Shown: in pieces, positions 6,648-15,350 of the stretch | Layout: each line of letters begins with the position of its first letter | Position numbering within the stretch: position 1 is the stretch's first letter | Assembly (NCBI GenBank): GCA_964577715.1 | Contig: CAZOAA010000019.1 | Coordinates: 1-29,460, forward strand | Source: SUP05 sp964577715 | GTDB taxonomy: Bacteria > Pseudomonadota > Gammaproteobacteria > PS1 > Pseudothioglobaceae | Direction: 5' to 3' | DNA length: 29,460 nucleotides | Translations under genes and position numbers: made by a program | The notes under the pieces: model-generated | What the model was told of the DNA's origin: nothing | Database searches by the model: none | Seen by the model: only the letters and a program-made list of their open reading frames with translations

Positions 6648-8722
6648 TACTTAAACTTTGAAAATAAATATTGTAAAATCTTCTTGCCTTCTTGGTCGCC
6701 TGCTCTAGCTGATGCACTGGCCCAATACCGTGCTTTCTCATAATCAGAATCAACACCAATACCGTGAATATACATCATTGCCAAACTATTTTGTGATTGT
6801 ACCAACCCTTGTTTGGCGGATTCTTGCATTAACATAAATGCCTTTTTATTATCTTTAACGACAATACTACCAAGACTATAAATGGTACTTAAATTGTACT
6901 GGGAAACTGGGTCGCCTTGTTTTGCACTCATGATTAACTTTTCTAAATTAGTCATGACTTTAGTGTTGTTTTCCAATGATTTTTCAATAAGATTTTGATC
7001 TGGTATAAAACTGGCAATCTTATCGCCTAGTTTTTGCATTTGTACCGTATTATCATTTGGCTGATTTATTTCTTTTTCAGGTTTTATTATCATTAATTCA
7101 TCTTCTGCCATTTTGTCTGCTATTTCCTTATGGATACTATCTAGTAGTTGTTTAGCAGGCGAATGGTTTTGATTGGCAGATAAGGTGAGCCACATCATTG
7201 AAGCTTGCAGCATAGATTGTTGATGGTACAACTGACCCAAGTCGTATTGAGCAATAGCATAACCACCTTCTGAGGCTTGCAATAGATAAACTCTGGCTAA
7301 AGTTTCATCTTTCTGTACGATTTCACCCTTGCTATAGATTTTATACAACTGATATTGCGCCGAAGGGTGGCCTTGAGATGACAATTCAAGTAATATGGAT
7401 AATGCTTTATTAGTGTCTTTTTCTACACCATTTCCTTCAATTAATAACAATGATAACTGATACTTTGCCTCTAAATTACCTTGGTCAGCTGATTGTTGAT
7501 ACCAGAACGCCTCTTGCTTGATATCTTTTTCTATGCCTTGAGCCAGCTTATAACTAAGCGCTAATTTATATTGCGCTAAAGCGTGTCCGCCCTCAGCTGC
7601 TTTTAATAGCCATTCAACTGCTTTTTCATCATCTTTAGCAAGACCCTCTCCTAAAAAATGACGTTGCGCTAACGCATATTGTGACTTTGTATACCCCTGA
7701 TCAGCTGATTGTTTAAATAATAAAACAGCATGGTCAATATTTTTTTCAACACCTATGCCATTCAAATAAAGAGACGCTAAATTGTGCTGTGCCTGTGCAT
7801 GATTTTGATCAGCCGCCTTTTGATACCAATACACCGATTTAGACAGGTCTCGATTAATCTGGATACTTTGTCGGTAAATAAGACCAAGTAAATATTGCGC
7901 ATGCACATCACCTTTTTCTGCTGCGATAAGTGCCCACTTAAATGCACTGATATCATCCTGATCAACTAAAAACCCTTGGTAGTATAAATTTGCTAAGTAT
8001 GATTGTGCAATAGTAAGACCTTGCTTCGCGGCTTTATTGTATAATTCGATGGATTTGTCTACATCGCCTTCACGTTCAGAAAAATTAGCAAAATAATATT
8101 GCGCTTGCGAACCGCCTTGATTAGATGCTTGTTCATACCATTTTTTTGCTAAAACTGGATTTCTCTCAACGCCAACACCAAAATCATAAATATTAGCTAG
8201 GCTTAATTGCGCCTCAGCATGGCCTAATTGCGCCGCCTTTTCATACCAATTAAATGCCTTTTCGCTATCCATTAACACTTCTTCACCCAGTGCATACATT
8301 TTTGCAAGTTGGAGCTGTGCATCAACAAAACCCTGTTCGGCAGATTTTTCATACCATTTAAGTGCTGTTTCCAAGTCTTTATTAGTGTTAACTCCTTGGT
8401 GATAATCCTTTGCCAAGATAAATTGTGCTTTGGGATAGCCTTGTTCAGCAACTTGAGAATACCAATAAAATGCCAATTTTGAATCAGGCTTAACGCCAAT
8501 ACCTTCTTGATACATATTGGCCAAACTAAATTGCGCCCTTGCATCGCCACTTTTGGCAGATTTTTCTAATTTAGTTAGTAATTGTTTTGAAGATAAAGAC
8601 TGAGTTGCATCTGACTGACCTTGCCTCTGATTAACGACCTTATAGTCATCTTTAGGTTGCAAAATCTGTAATGCTTGCACATTCAAACCAAACAACAGAA
8701 TCAAGAAAAACGATTTAATCAT
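6647..8722 (-). CDS. Large exported Sel1-like repeat protein
   Basis: A 691-residue protein with an N-terminal signal sequence (MIKSFFLILLFGLNVQA) and about 16 Sel1-like repeats of roughly 36 residues, each near the pattern AEQGxxxAQxxLAxxYxxGxGVxxDxxKAxxWYxKA. A repeat-free linker of about 60 residues (around 555-615) separates the first 13-14 repeats from the last two to three. Sel1 repeats build alpha-alpha solenoids that bind proteins, and secreted ones often act in host interaction or envelope assembly. No catalytic domain is visible. It lies upstream of ycgN and the DUF2914 gene in one overlapping set, 30 nt after epmA. Confidence 0.9.
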   Translation of the reverse strand: MIKSFFLILLFGLNVQALQILQPKDDYKVVNQRQGQSDATQSLSSKQLLTKLEKSAKSGDARAQFSLANMYQEGIGVKPDSKLAFYWYSQVAEQGYPKAQFILAKDYHQGVNTNKDLETALKWYEKSAEQGFVDAQLQLAKMYALGEEVLMDSEKAFNWYEKAAQLGHAEAQLSLANIYDFGVGVERNPVLAKKWYEQASNQGGSQAQYYFANFSEREGDVDKSIELYNKAAKQGLTIAQSYLANLYYQGFLVDQDDISAFKWALIAAEKGDVHAQYLLGLIYRQSIQINRDLSKSVYWYQKAADQNHAQAQHNLASLYLNGIGVEKNIDHAVLLFKQSADQGYTKSQYALAQRHFLGEGLAKDDEKAVEWLLKAAEGGHALAQYKLALSYKLAQGIEKDIKQEAFWYQQSADQGNLEAKYQLSLLLIEGNGVEKDTNKALSILLELSSQGHPSAQYQLYKIYSKGEIVQKDETLARVYLLQASEGGYAIAQYDLGQLYHQQSMLQASMMWLTLSANQNHSPAKQLLDSIHKEIADKMAEDELMIIKPEKEINQPNDNTVQMQKLGDKIASFIPDQNLIEKSLENNTKVMTNLEKLIMSAKQGDPVSQYNLSTIYSLGSIVVKDNKKAFMLMQESAKQGLVQSQNSLAMMYIHGIGVDSDYEKARYWASASARAGDQEGKKILQYLFSKFK

Positions 8723-8752
8723 AAATACTTTAAAGCCTTTAATGTTAAAAAA

Positions 8753-9631
8753 CTATTTTATATTAATTTGAGATAATAACCGTTCTATCCCAATTGCTAC
8801 ACCACTACATTGTGGTAGTGGGTTATTTAATTTTGCCAAGAACTCATTGTCCAATTCGAAGGTATTTTTGTGCAGAGTTTTTCTCTTGTTAATCTCACTC
8901 ATAAAGCACTGTTGGTAAGACGCTGCATCCTGTAACTCATCATAACCATTAGCAATTTCCACTCCATTCATATATAGCTCAAATCGATGAGCTACCTTGC
9001 CTTCTGCCCTGGCAAGGGCAGATTGTGAAATTGGGTAATCGTAAACAAAACACAAAGGCAGGTTTTGCAGTTTTGGCTCGATCAGATGTGTAAAAAGCAA
9101 GATTTGCAAATCTTCAATCCATTCAAAATCTGTGCTTAATCCATGTGTTTTAGCAATTGCTTTTAGTGCTTCAAAATCAGTATTAAGAATATCAACATCG
9201 GCATACTCAAAAAATGCTTGTGCATAAGACACCTTACTAGCCTTATGTTTAATGCCTAGTGTTTTTAACAACTGAACTATATTATCCATCAACTGATGGA
9301 TATCAAACCCTAGGCGGTAATATTCTAGCATTGTAAATTCATTAGTGTTTTGTGAGCCTTGCTCATTGTCACGAAACACTGGGCATATTTGATAAATATC
9401 GCCACTGCTATTTGCCAGAAGTTTTTTCATTTCTAATTCTGGAGAGGTGTGTAAATACTTTGTAGACTGCTTACTGATACCCTGATTAACGACTGTTGAT
9501 ATGCTATCAATATAAACATCTGTCGTTGCTTGGTTTAGTAATATTGGCGTTTGAACTTCTATCAGACCTTGTCCATCAAAAAAACTTCGAATTTTTTTAA
9601 TGCAATGATGCCTTTGAATATGTTTTTGCAT
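8753..9631 (-). CDS. epmA: EF-P--(R)-beta-lysine ligase (EpmA/PoxA/GenX)
   Basis: A 292-residue class II lysyl-tRNA synthetase paralogue without an anticodon-binding domain. It attaches (R)-beta-lysine to a conserved lysine of elongation factor P. Motif 2 is visible in QICPVFRDNEQGSQNTNEFTML and motif 3 in GVAIGIERLL near the C terminus; TSPELEMKKLL is also characteristic. It is about 30 residues shorter than the E. coli protein, missing part of both ends, but all core motifs are present. It lies 15 nt downstream of efp, its substrate, in one operon. The aminomutase EpmB that makes beta-lysine is not in this window. Confidence 0.95.
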   Translation of the reverse strand: MQKHIQRHHCIKKIRSFFDGQGLIEVQTPILLNQATTDVYIDSISTVVNQGISKQSTKYLHTSPELEMKKLLANSSGDIYQICPVFRDNEQGSQNTNEFTMLEYYRLGFDIHQLMDNIVQLLKTLGIKHKASKVSYAQAFFEYADVDILNTDFEALKAIAKTHGLSTDFEWIEDLQILLFTHLIEPKLQNLPLCFVYDYPISQSALARAEGKVAHRFELYMNGVEIANGYDELQDAASYQQCFMSEINKRKTLHKNTFELDNEFLAKLNNPLPQCSGVAIGIERLLSQINIK

Positions 9632-9646
9632 TTAGAGCAATATTAT

Positions 9647-10210
9647 TTACGCTCTACCTATGTATTCATTAGTGCGAGTATCTACCTTTACCCTTTCACC
9701 AATACCAATAAACAAAGGCACCTGCACGACCACACCAGTATTCATAGTTGCCGGCTTACCGCCAGTACCAGCAGTGTCACCTTTAAGTCCAGGGTCGGTA
9801 TTTATCACCTCAAGTGTCACATGGTTTGGTGGCGTTACTGAAATTGGATTATCGTTCCAAAGAGTAACTATACACATATCCTGCTCAACCAAATAACCCT
9901 TTGCATCACTCATGGCTTTATCATCAATAGCGTATTGTTCAAATGACTCCGGATCCATAAAATTCCATGCACTACCATCATTGTATAAATATTGCATTTC
10001 TAGCTCCATGACATCAGCACCTTCTACAGATTCACCCGATTTAAAGGTTTTTTCTAGTGTCTTACCCGTAATTAAATCTTTCAATTTAACCTTGTTGGAT
10101 GCCTGCCCTTTGCCAGGTTTGCGAATCTCATTACTGATAATTGAACAAGGGTTGCCATCTAGCATAAGTTTTAAGCCGTTTTTAAATTGACTGGTAGAGT
10201 AATTCGCCAT
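9647..10210 (-). CDS. efp: Translation elongation factor P
   Basis: A 187-residue protein with the three-domain EF-P layout. It rescues ribosomes stalled at polyproline stretches. The modified lysine is Lys34 in KPGKGQA, the same position as in E. coli, which fits modification by the adjacent EpmA. The C-terminal domain ends in the conserved GERVKVDTRTNEYIGRA. The gene is transcribed divergently from sucC across a 52-bp gap, so its promoter must lie in that gap. Confidence 0.98.
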   Translation of the reverse strand: MANYSTSQFKNGLKLMLDGNPCSIISNEIRKPGKGQASNKVKLKDLITGKTLEKTFKSGESVEGADVMELEMQYLYNDGSAWNFMDPESFEQYAIDDKAMSDAKGYLVEQDMCIVTLWNDNPISVTPPNHVTLEVINTDPGLKGDTAGTGGKPATMNTGVVVQVPLFIGIGERVKVDTRTNEYIGRA

Positions 10211-10262
10211 TTTTTAACCTATTAAGTGTAAAATTCAAGCATCTTATTTTACGCACTTTTTC
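10211..10262. promoter_or_regulatory. Divergent efp/sucC promoter gap
   Basis: This 52-bp gap is the only non-coding DNA between the divergent efp and sucC genes, so it should hold both promoters unless they lie inside the coding regions. It is AT-rich and contains several TAAAAT-like hexamers on both strands, but no pair of boxes stands out. No Shine-Dalgarno sequence precedes sucC. Confidence 0.35.
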
Positions 10263-11423
10263 ATGCACATACACGAATACCAAGCCAAATCCCTATTTAG
10301 GCAATTCAATATTCACACGCCTGAAGCGATACTCATTGATCATGTGTCACAAGTGGAAAATGCATGTGCCTCGTTAGGTGGTGATGTTTGGGTAGTTAAG
10401 GCACAAGTGCATGCTGGCGGACGCGGAAAAGGTGGTGGTGTAATTTTGTGCCGAAGCATTGAAGAAGTAAAAAATGCCTGCAATAAACTCTTAGGGTCTA
10501 ACTTAGTAACACCGCAAACAGACGCAAAAGGTTTGCCAATTAATCAACTGCTCATCGAAGGCGGGCAAAATATTGAGCGTGAACTTTACTTGGGATTATT
10601 GGTTGATCGCCAGAGTCAAAAAATCACTGTTTTAGCTTCTACCGAAGGCGGTATGGATATTGAAAAAGTAGCGGCTGAAACACCTGACAAAATCATCAAA
10701 TTTGGTGTTGATCCACTGGGAAATTTAACAACTCAAGACTGCTTTGAAATTGCCGAAAAGTTAAACCTTGAAGGTGAATTGGCCACACAATTTAGTAATG
10801 CACTTATTGGCCTATATGTGATCTTCACCACCAAAGATGTAAGTCTTATTGAGATTAATCCACTAATCACCACAAAAGAAGGGCAGTTATTAGCGCTTGA
10901 TGGCAAAATTGATTTTGATGATAATGCCTTATATCGACACGAGGACATTATTCAGTTGCGTGATATTTCACAAGAAGATGAAAAAGAAATACGCGCTAGT
11001 GAACACCAACTTAACTATATTTCACTTGATGGCACTATCGGTTGTATGGTTAATGGCGCAGGCTTAGCAATGGCAACCATGGATCTTATTGAGCATCATG
11101 GTGGGTCTCCAGCCAACTTTTTAGATGTAGGCGGTGGCACAACAGCTGAACGCGTTGCAGAAGCGTTTGAACTTATTCAATCTGAAGTTGGCGTCAAAGG
11201 AATACTGATCAATATTTTTGGCGGTATTGTGCGTTGTGATTTAATTGCCGAAGGCATTCTACAAGCCATTGAAAAGGTTGGATTAAATCTACCAATTGTT
11301 GTGAGACTTGAAGGCACTAATGCACCGGCAGGGCTAAAATTATTAGACAAATCTGACTGCGATATACACACTGAGGCAGACTTAACCCAAGCAGCTATCA
11401 AAATTGTGGAGTTATCAGCATGA
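10263..11423 (+). CDS. sucC: Succinyl-CoA synthetase beta subunit
   Basis: A 386-residue ATP-grasp protein that works with SucD to interconvert succinyl-CoA and succinate with substrate-level phosphorylation. The opening MHIHEYQAKSLF, the nucleotide-binding KAQVHAGGRGKGGGV and the LDGTIGCMVNGAGLAMATMD and NIFGGIVRCDLIA blocks follow E. coli SucC almost position by position. The related malate-CoA ligase subunit MtkA is less likely given this similarity, but was not excluded by alignment. The stop overlaps the sucD start (ATGA). No 2-oxoglutarate dehydrogenase genes flank it. Confidence 0.96.
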   Translation: MHIHEYQAKSLFRQFNIHTPEAILIDHVSQVENACASLGGDVWVVKAQVHAGGRGKGGGVILCRSIEEVKNACNKLLGSNLVTPQTDAKGLPINQLLIEGGQNIERELYLGLLVDRQSQKITVLASTEGGMDIEKVAAETPDKIIKFGVDPLGNLTTQDCFEIAEKLNLEGELATQFSNALIGLYVIFTTKDVSLIEINPLITTKEGQLLALDGKIDFDDNALYRHEDIIQLRDISQEDEKEIRASEHQLNYISLDGTIGCMVNGAGLAMATMDLIEHHGGSPANFLDVGGGTTAERVAEAFELIQSEVGVKGILINIFGGIVRCDLIAEGILQAIEKVGLNLPIVVRLEGTNAPAGLKLLDKSDCDIHTEADLTQAAIKIVELSA

Positions 11424-12289
11424 GCGTATTAATTAACTCTAACACTAAGGTAATAACGCAAGGCTTTACCGGCAAGCAGGGAACTTTTCACTCTGAGCAA
11501 TCAATTGCCTATGGCACTCAATTTATAGGTGGTGTCACCCCTGGAAAAGGCGGGCAAACTCACTTAAATTTACCTGTGTTTAATTCAGTTAAAGAAGCAA
11601 TGGATGAGGCTGGCGCTAATGCAACAATGATTTATGTGCCTCCACGTTTTGCTTACGATTCTATCGTGGAGGCGATTAAAGCTGAAATGCCAGTAATAGC
11701 ATGTATTACTGAAGGCATTCCAGTGCAGGATATGCTTAAAATCAAAGCTATTTTAAAAGATTCAAGCTCAACACTTATTGGGCCAAACTGCCCAGGTGTA
11801 ATCACGCCAGATGAATGCAAACTCGGCATTATGCCGGGCAATATCCACCAAACTGGTAGTGTTGGTGTGGTGTCACGCTCAGGAACATTGACTTATGAGG
11901 CGGTGCATCAAACCACTCAAGCGGGCCTTGGACAAAGCACTTGTATCGGCATTGGTGGTGATCCAATTCAAGGCATGAATTTTATTGACTGCTTAGAACT
12001 ATTTGAACAAGACGAACAAACAAAATCGATCATCATGGTGGGTGAGATTGGTGGTTCAGCCGAAGAAGAGGCGGCAGAATATATTCAGTCTAATATATCC
12101 AAACCAGTAGTATCTTACATTGCTGGATTGACTGCACCCAAAGGCAAACGTATGGGGCATGCTGGAGCTGTCATTAGTGGAGGCAGTGGCAAAGCTATCG
12201 ACAAAATTAAAGCGCTTGAAGCTGCAGGTGTAGCAATATCACCGACACCAGCTACTATGGGCTCAACATTAGTGGAAATCTTAAAATGA
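11420..12289 (+). CDS. sucD: Succinyl-CoA synthetase alpha subunit
   Basis: A 289-residue subunit that binds CoA and carries the phosphohistidine. The active-site region KGKRMGHAGAVISGGSG contains the catalytic His near residue 246, and GPNCPGVITP and SRSGTLTYEAV are conserved CoA- and phosphate-handling segments. It overlaps sucC by 4 nt and the next gene by 4 nt, so all three are translationally coupled. Confidence 0.97.
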   Translation: MSVLINSNTKVITQGFTGKQGTFHSEQSIAYGTQFIGGVTPGKGGQTHLNLPVFNSVKEAMDEAGANATMIYVPPRFAYDSIVEAIKAEMPVIACITEGIPVQDMLKIKAILKDSSSTLIGPNCPGVITPDECKLGIMPGNIHQTGSVGVVSRSGTLTYEAVHQTTQAGLGQSTCIGIGGDPIQGMNFIDCLELFEQDEQTKSIIMVGEIGGSAEEEAAEYIQSNISKPVVSYIAGLTAPKGKRMGHAGAVISGGSGKAIDKIKALEAAGVAISPTPATMGSTLVEILK

Positions 12290-13053
12290 ATAAACCAATT
12301 GTAGTCTTAGGTATTGGCGAATTAGGCAGCATCTTTGCACGTGCATTCTTACGTAACAACTATCCAGTTTATCCAATAACTCGCGTAACAGATGTTGATG
12401 AGTTATCAAGCTATATTGACCCTGAGATGATTTTGGTTTGCACCGCAGAAGCTGATTTGCAAGATGCACTTAAATCCATCCCTACTAAATGGAAAGACCG
12501 TGTAGCCATGATGCAAAATGAGCTTTTGCCAAGAGATTGGGAAAGTCATGATTTTATCAATCCAACAGTTATTTCTGTATGGTTTGAAAAGAAAAAAGGC
12601 ATGGATTCTAAAGTGCTTATTTCTTCACCTGCATTTGGACCTAAGGCAAAAATACTGGCTGACTCTCTTGCACTTATTGATATTCCGGCACATATTGTTG
12701 CCAATGAAGATGAATTATTATTTGAGCTGGTTTTAAAAAACCTTTATATCTTAACAACTAATATTGCAGGCATGGCAATTAAGCCTGGTAGCAATGTTGA
12801 TGACCTTCGCAATAATCACTTGGCACTTATGCGCGAAGTCTCTAAAGACGTGTTGGCATTACAAGATCGACTTACTGGAAAAAATTTTGATGATAAAGCT
12901 TTAGAACAAGGCATGATTAAAGCATTTGAAGGTGATCTGAATCATGGGTGCATGGGTAGATCAGCGCCTGCAAGACTGAGTAGAGCATTAGAGCTAGCAG
13001 CTGAATTTAATATTGAAGTTCCAGCTTTACAAAAAATTAAAGATAGTGCTTAG
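12286..13053 (+). CDS. NAD(P)-binding oxidoreductase-like protein, ketopantoate-reductase/6PGDH-like
   Basis: A 255-residue protein beginning with a Rossmann dinucleotide-binding segment (IVVLGIGELGSIFARAFL, with GxGxxG at about residues 9-14). The rest is mostly helical, as in PanE-like and 6-phosphogluconate-dehydrogenase-like proteins, with a conserved-looking lysine in the FELVLKNLYILTTNIAG segment. I do not recognise a specific family or substrate. It starts inside the sucD stop codon, so it is made with succinyl-CoA synthetase; a link to succinate or a related acid is possible but unproven. Its stop overlaps that of the convergent thioredoxin-like gene by 4 bp, leaving no room for a separate terminator. 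Confidence 0.65.
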   Translation: MNKPIVVLGIGELGSIFARAFLRNNYPVYPITRVTDVDELSSYIDPEMILVCTAEADLQDALKSIPTKWKDRVAMMQNELLPRDWESHDFINPTVISVWFEKKKGMDSKVLISSPAFGPKAKILADSLALIDIPAHIVANEDELLFELVLKNLYILTTNIAGMAIKPGSNVDDLRNNHLALMREVSKDVLALQDRLTGKNFDDKALEQGMIKAFEGDLNHGCMGRSAPARLSRALELAAEFNIEVPALQKIKDSA

Positions 13054-13379
13054 CTATTCATCTTAGCGTAGGTCTTTTCAATTTCTTGCTCTAGAGCCAT
13101 AAGTGAAAAGCCACGCACTTCTTCAATAAATTTCTGCCCCATAAAAAACACTTGTACTACTGGGAGTGAAAATACACCATGCTGTGCACAAACCTCTTGC
13201 AGCTGCTCACAATCAACATAAATCATCTCTAAATCTGGAAACTTGAGAGAGAATTTATCAAAAATCTGTGGTTTGATAGTTTGGCACACGCCACAATTCG
13301 CACCACCAAATAGAATCAATACCGCGTCTTTTTCACGCTTTAATTCATCTAATTGATCTTGATTTTCTAACTGATTCAT
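13050..13379 (-). CDS. Thioredoxin-like protein
   Basis: A 109-residue protein with a thioredoxin fold. The redox motif is Cys29-Gly-Val-Cys32 in GGANCGVCQTIKP, in place of the usual WCGPC, and the cis-proline is Pro73 in SLPVVQVFF. It has no signal peptide, so it is cytoplasmic. The missing Trp and Pro next to the active site suggest a different redox potential or partner from thioredoxin 1. It is the last gene of the long ftsH-to-trx run and overlaps the HIT gene by 4 nt. Confidence 0.87.
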   Translation of the reverse strand: MNQLENQDQLDELKREKDAVLILFGGANCGVCQTIKPQIFDKFSLKFPDLEMIYVDCEQLQEVCAQHGVFSLPVVQVFFMGQKFIEEVRGFSLMALEQEIEKTYAKMNS

Positions 13380-13732
13380 AGCCTCTCTCCTAATTGAGTA
13401 AAGAATACCTCAAAACTAGGTAGATTTAATTGTGATTCTCTTTGTTTTTTGCCCCACATCGGCTCTGGGAAATAACTATCAGTCTCAAAACGTGCCATAA
13501 CATGCCAATGAACATGTGGCAACATGTTGCCAAAAGATGCGATATTAATCTTATCTGCGTTGAAATACTCTAACATTGATTTTTCAGCAATATCAATAAT
13601 TCTGAAAATTTCGGTTTTTTCTTCTAAGGTACACTCACTGAATTCCTTAATCTTACGCTTGGTAAAAACCTTAACCCAAGGGATTTCACTCGGCTCAATC
13701 TCCACTGTTATTAAATCATTTTCATAAATCAT
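13376..13732 (-). CDS. HIT-family nucleotide hydrolase/transferase
   Basis: A 118-residue protein carrying the histidine-triad signature at His73-Val-His75-Trp-His77 in LPHVHWHVMARF. HIT proteins hydrolyse or transfer nucleoside phosphoramidates and dinucleotides. The spacing between the N-terminal strands and the triad fits a single-domain HIT protein. Exact substrate is unknown. It overlaps queA by 4 nt upstream and the thioredoxin-like gene by 4 nt downstream. Confidence 0.9.
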   Translation of the reverse strand: MIYENDLITVEIEPSEIPWVKVFTKRKIKEFSECTLEEKTEIFRIIDIAEKSMLEYFNADKINIASFGNMLPHVHWHVMARFETDSYFPEPMWGKKQRESQLNLPSFEVFFTQLGERL

Positions 13733-14745
13733 GTTTGCCCCTCTAGTAGCATTGCATCGCCATATGAGAAAAATCGGTATTTTTCTTTAATCGCATGCTG
13801 GTAAATTTCCATCATTCTGTCTTTGCCAATAAAAGCACTCACCAACATCAGTAGCGATGACCTTGGCAAGTGAAAATTAGTAATCATCATATCCACTACT
13901 TTGAATTCATAGCCTGGATAAATAAAAATATCTGTTTCTTCCTTGGTAGCCTTAAGTGTACCACTTTTTGCTGCAGATTCTATCGATCTAACAGCTGTCG
14001 TACCTACAGCAATAACACGCCCTCCAGCTTTTTTAACTTGGTTAATTTTGTCCACTGTCTTATTCGATATTTCATAATACTCACTGTGCATTTTATGAGC
14101 CTTAATATCATCAACCTTAACTGGCTGAAAGGTGCCTGCGCCCACATGCAAGGTGACAAAAGTATGATCAATGCCTTTCTCTTTTAAAGATGCCAACAGC
14201 TCATCGTCAAAATGTAGGCCTGCTGTTGGTGCAGCTACTGCGCCATCATGCTTTGCATACACAGTTTGATACCGCTCAAGATCAGCTTCTTCATCTGCTC
14301 TCTCAATATAAGGTGGCAAAGGAATATGACCAATATTCTCTAATAAATCAATCAGTGAGTCTGTTGCAAATTCCAGAGTATAAAAGCCATTTTTCTTATC
14401 AAGAACTTTTGCTTGTTCATTATTTTCTAAAATAATAAAGCTACCAATTTTTGGTGCTCTGGATGCTTTCATCATGGCCAATACTTGGACATCGTTAAGC
14501 AATCTCTCAATCATAATTTCTACCTTGCCACCTGAGGATTTATGACCAAATAAACGTGCTGGAATAACCCGAGTATCATTCATTACCAGCAAATCACCTT
14601 CTTTTATAAAATCACCAATATTGGCAAATTTAGTATCTATAATAGGTGATTGTGGTACTAAAAGTCGTGAATCTGTTCTATTGTCTGATGGATTTTGAGC
14701 AATCAATGCCTTAGGCAAATCAAAATCAAACTCACTTAATAACAC
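13729..14745 (-). CDS. queA: tRNA preQ1(34) S-adenosylmethionine ribosyltransferase-isomerase
   Basis: A 338-residue enzyme that transfers the ribosyl group of S-adenosylmethionine to preQ1 at tRNA position 34, forming epoxyqueuosine. Diagnostic segments are FDLPKALIAQNP at the N terminus, LVMNDTRVIPARLFG, APTAGLHFDDELL, HVGAGTFQPV and TNFHLPRSSLLMLVSAF. Length is normal. The start is a GTG at 14745, two bases after the rnfG stop. tgt, its usual neighbour, is absent here; instead it sits between rnfG and a HIT gene. Confidence 0.97.
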   Translation of the reverse strand: MLLSEFDFDLPKALIAQNPSDNRTDSRLLVPQSPIIDTKFANIGDFIKEGDLLVMNDTRVIPARLFGHKSSGGKVEIMIERLLNDVQVLAMMKASRAPKIGSFIILENNEQAKVLDKKNGFYTLEFATDSLIDLLENIGHIPLPPYIERADEEADLERYQTVYAKHDGAVAAPTAGLHFDDELLASLKEKGIDHTFVTLHVGAGTFQPVKVDDIKAHKMHSEYYEISNKTVDKINQVKKAGGRVIAVGTTAVRSIESAAKSGTLKATKEETDIFIYPGYEFKVVDMMITNFHLPRSSLLMLVSAFIGKDRMMEIYQHAIKEKYRFFSYGDAMLLEGQT

Positions 14746-14747
14746 TT

Positions 14748-15350
14748 TTACTGATTATTCAGCAAGCCTTGCTTGCTGAATAAATCTAGAACTTGATAAG
14801 TAGCTGTAACAACTGCTCTTGGAGTAACAGTAGCACCAGTAAAAGCGTCAAATACACCGCCATCACGCTTCACTTTCCAATTTTTTTGACTAGGGCTTGA
14901 TAGTGATAAGCCGCTAAATTGTTCGATCCAATTAGACTTTCTGGTTTCAACTTTATCTCCTAATCCAGGTGTTTCTTTATGGGTGATAACCCGTACACCT
15001 AGCAATTCTCCATTTTCTTTAATGCCTGTTAATAAACGAATATCGCCACTATAGCCATTTGGATAGGTGTGTTCAACAAGATAGGCAAAGGTCTTATTGC
15101 TTCTCTTAGCTGGATAGATAGCTATAATTTGCTCTATATTATGTAAATTAACTTGTTTTGAAAATTTTTCCTCTAAGATATTGTTGTCATAATCAACAAC
15201 TAACTCTCCTAAACGTTTAATCAATAACTGATCCTCGTTATATTTAATTTTATTTTTGGTGGAGTCCTGAGTTAATGATACAAAAAATACACTAACGGCA
15301 GTAAAGACTAACAACAACACACCAGCTTTTAAGATTGGATGCTGAATCAT
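14748..15350 (-). CDS. rnfG: Rnf electron-transport complex subunit G
   Basis: A 200-residue subunit with one N-terminal membrane helix (about 8-26) and a periplasmic FMN-binding domain. The covalent flavin motif is TGATVT at 171-176, where FMN is linked to the last Thr by phosphoester in characterised RnfG and NqrC. In the Rnf complex it passes electrons between membrane subunits while Na+ or H+ is moved. It overlaps rnfD by 4 nt. In most gammaproteobacteria rnfE follows; here queA does. Confidence 0.95.
   Translation of the reverse strand: MIQHPILKAGVLLLVFTAVSVFFVSLTQDSTKNKIKYNEDQLLIKRLGELVVDYDNNILEEKFSKQVNLHNIEQIIAIYPAKRSNKTFAYLVEHTYPNGYSGDIRLLTGIKENGELLGVRVITHKETPGLGDKVETRKSNWIEQFSGLSLSSPSQKNWKVKRDGGVFDAFTGATVTPRAVVTATYQVLDLFSKQGLLNNQ

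Noticed and set aside
8753..9631. epmA as a lysyl-tRNA synthetase fragment or pseudogene
   Set aside because: It is shorter than LysRS because this family lacks the anticodon-binding domain. Catalytic motifs 2 and 3 are intact, and it sits next to efp.
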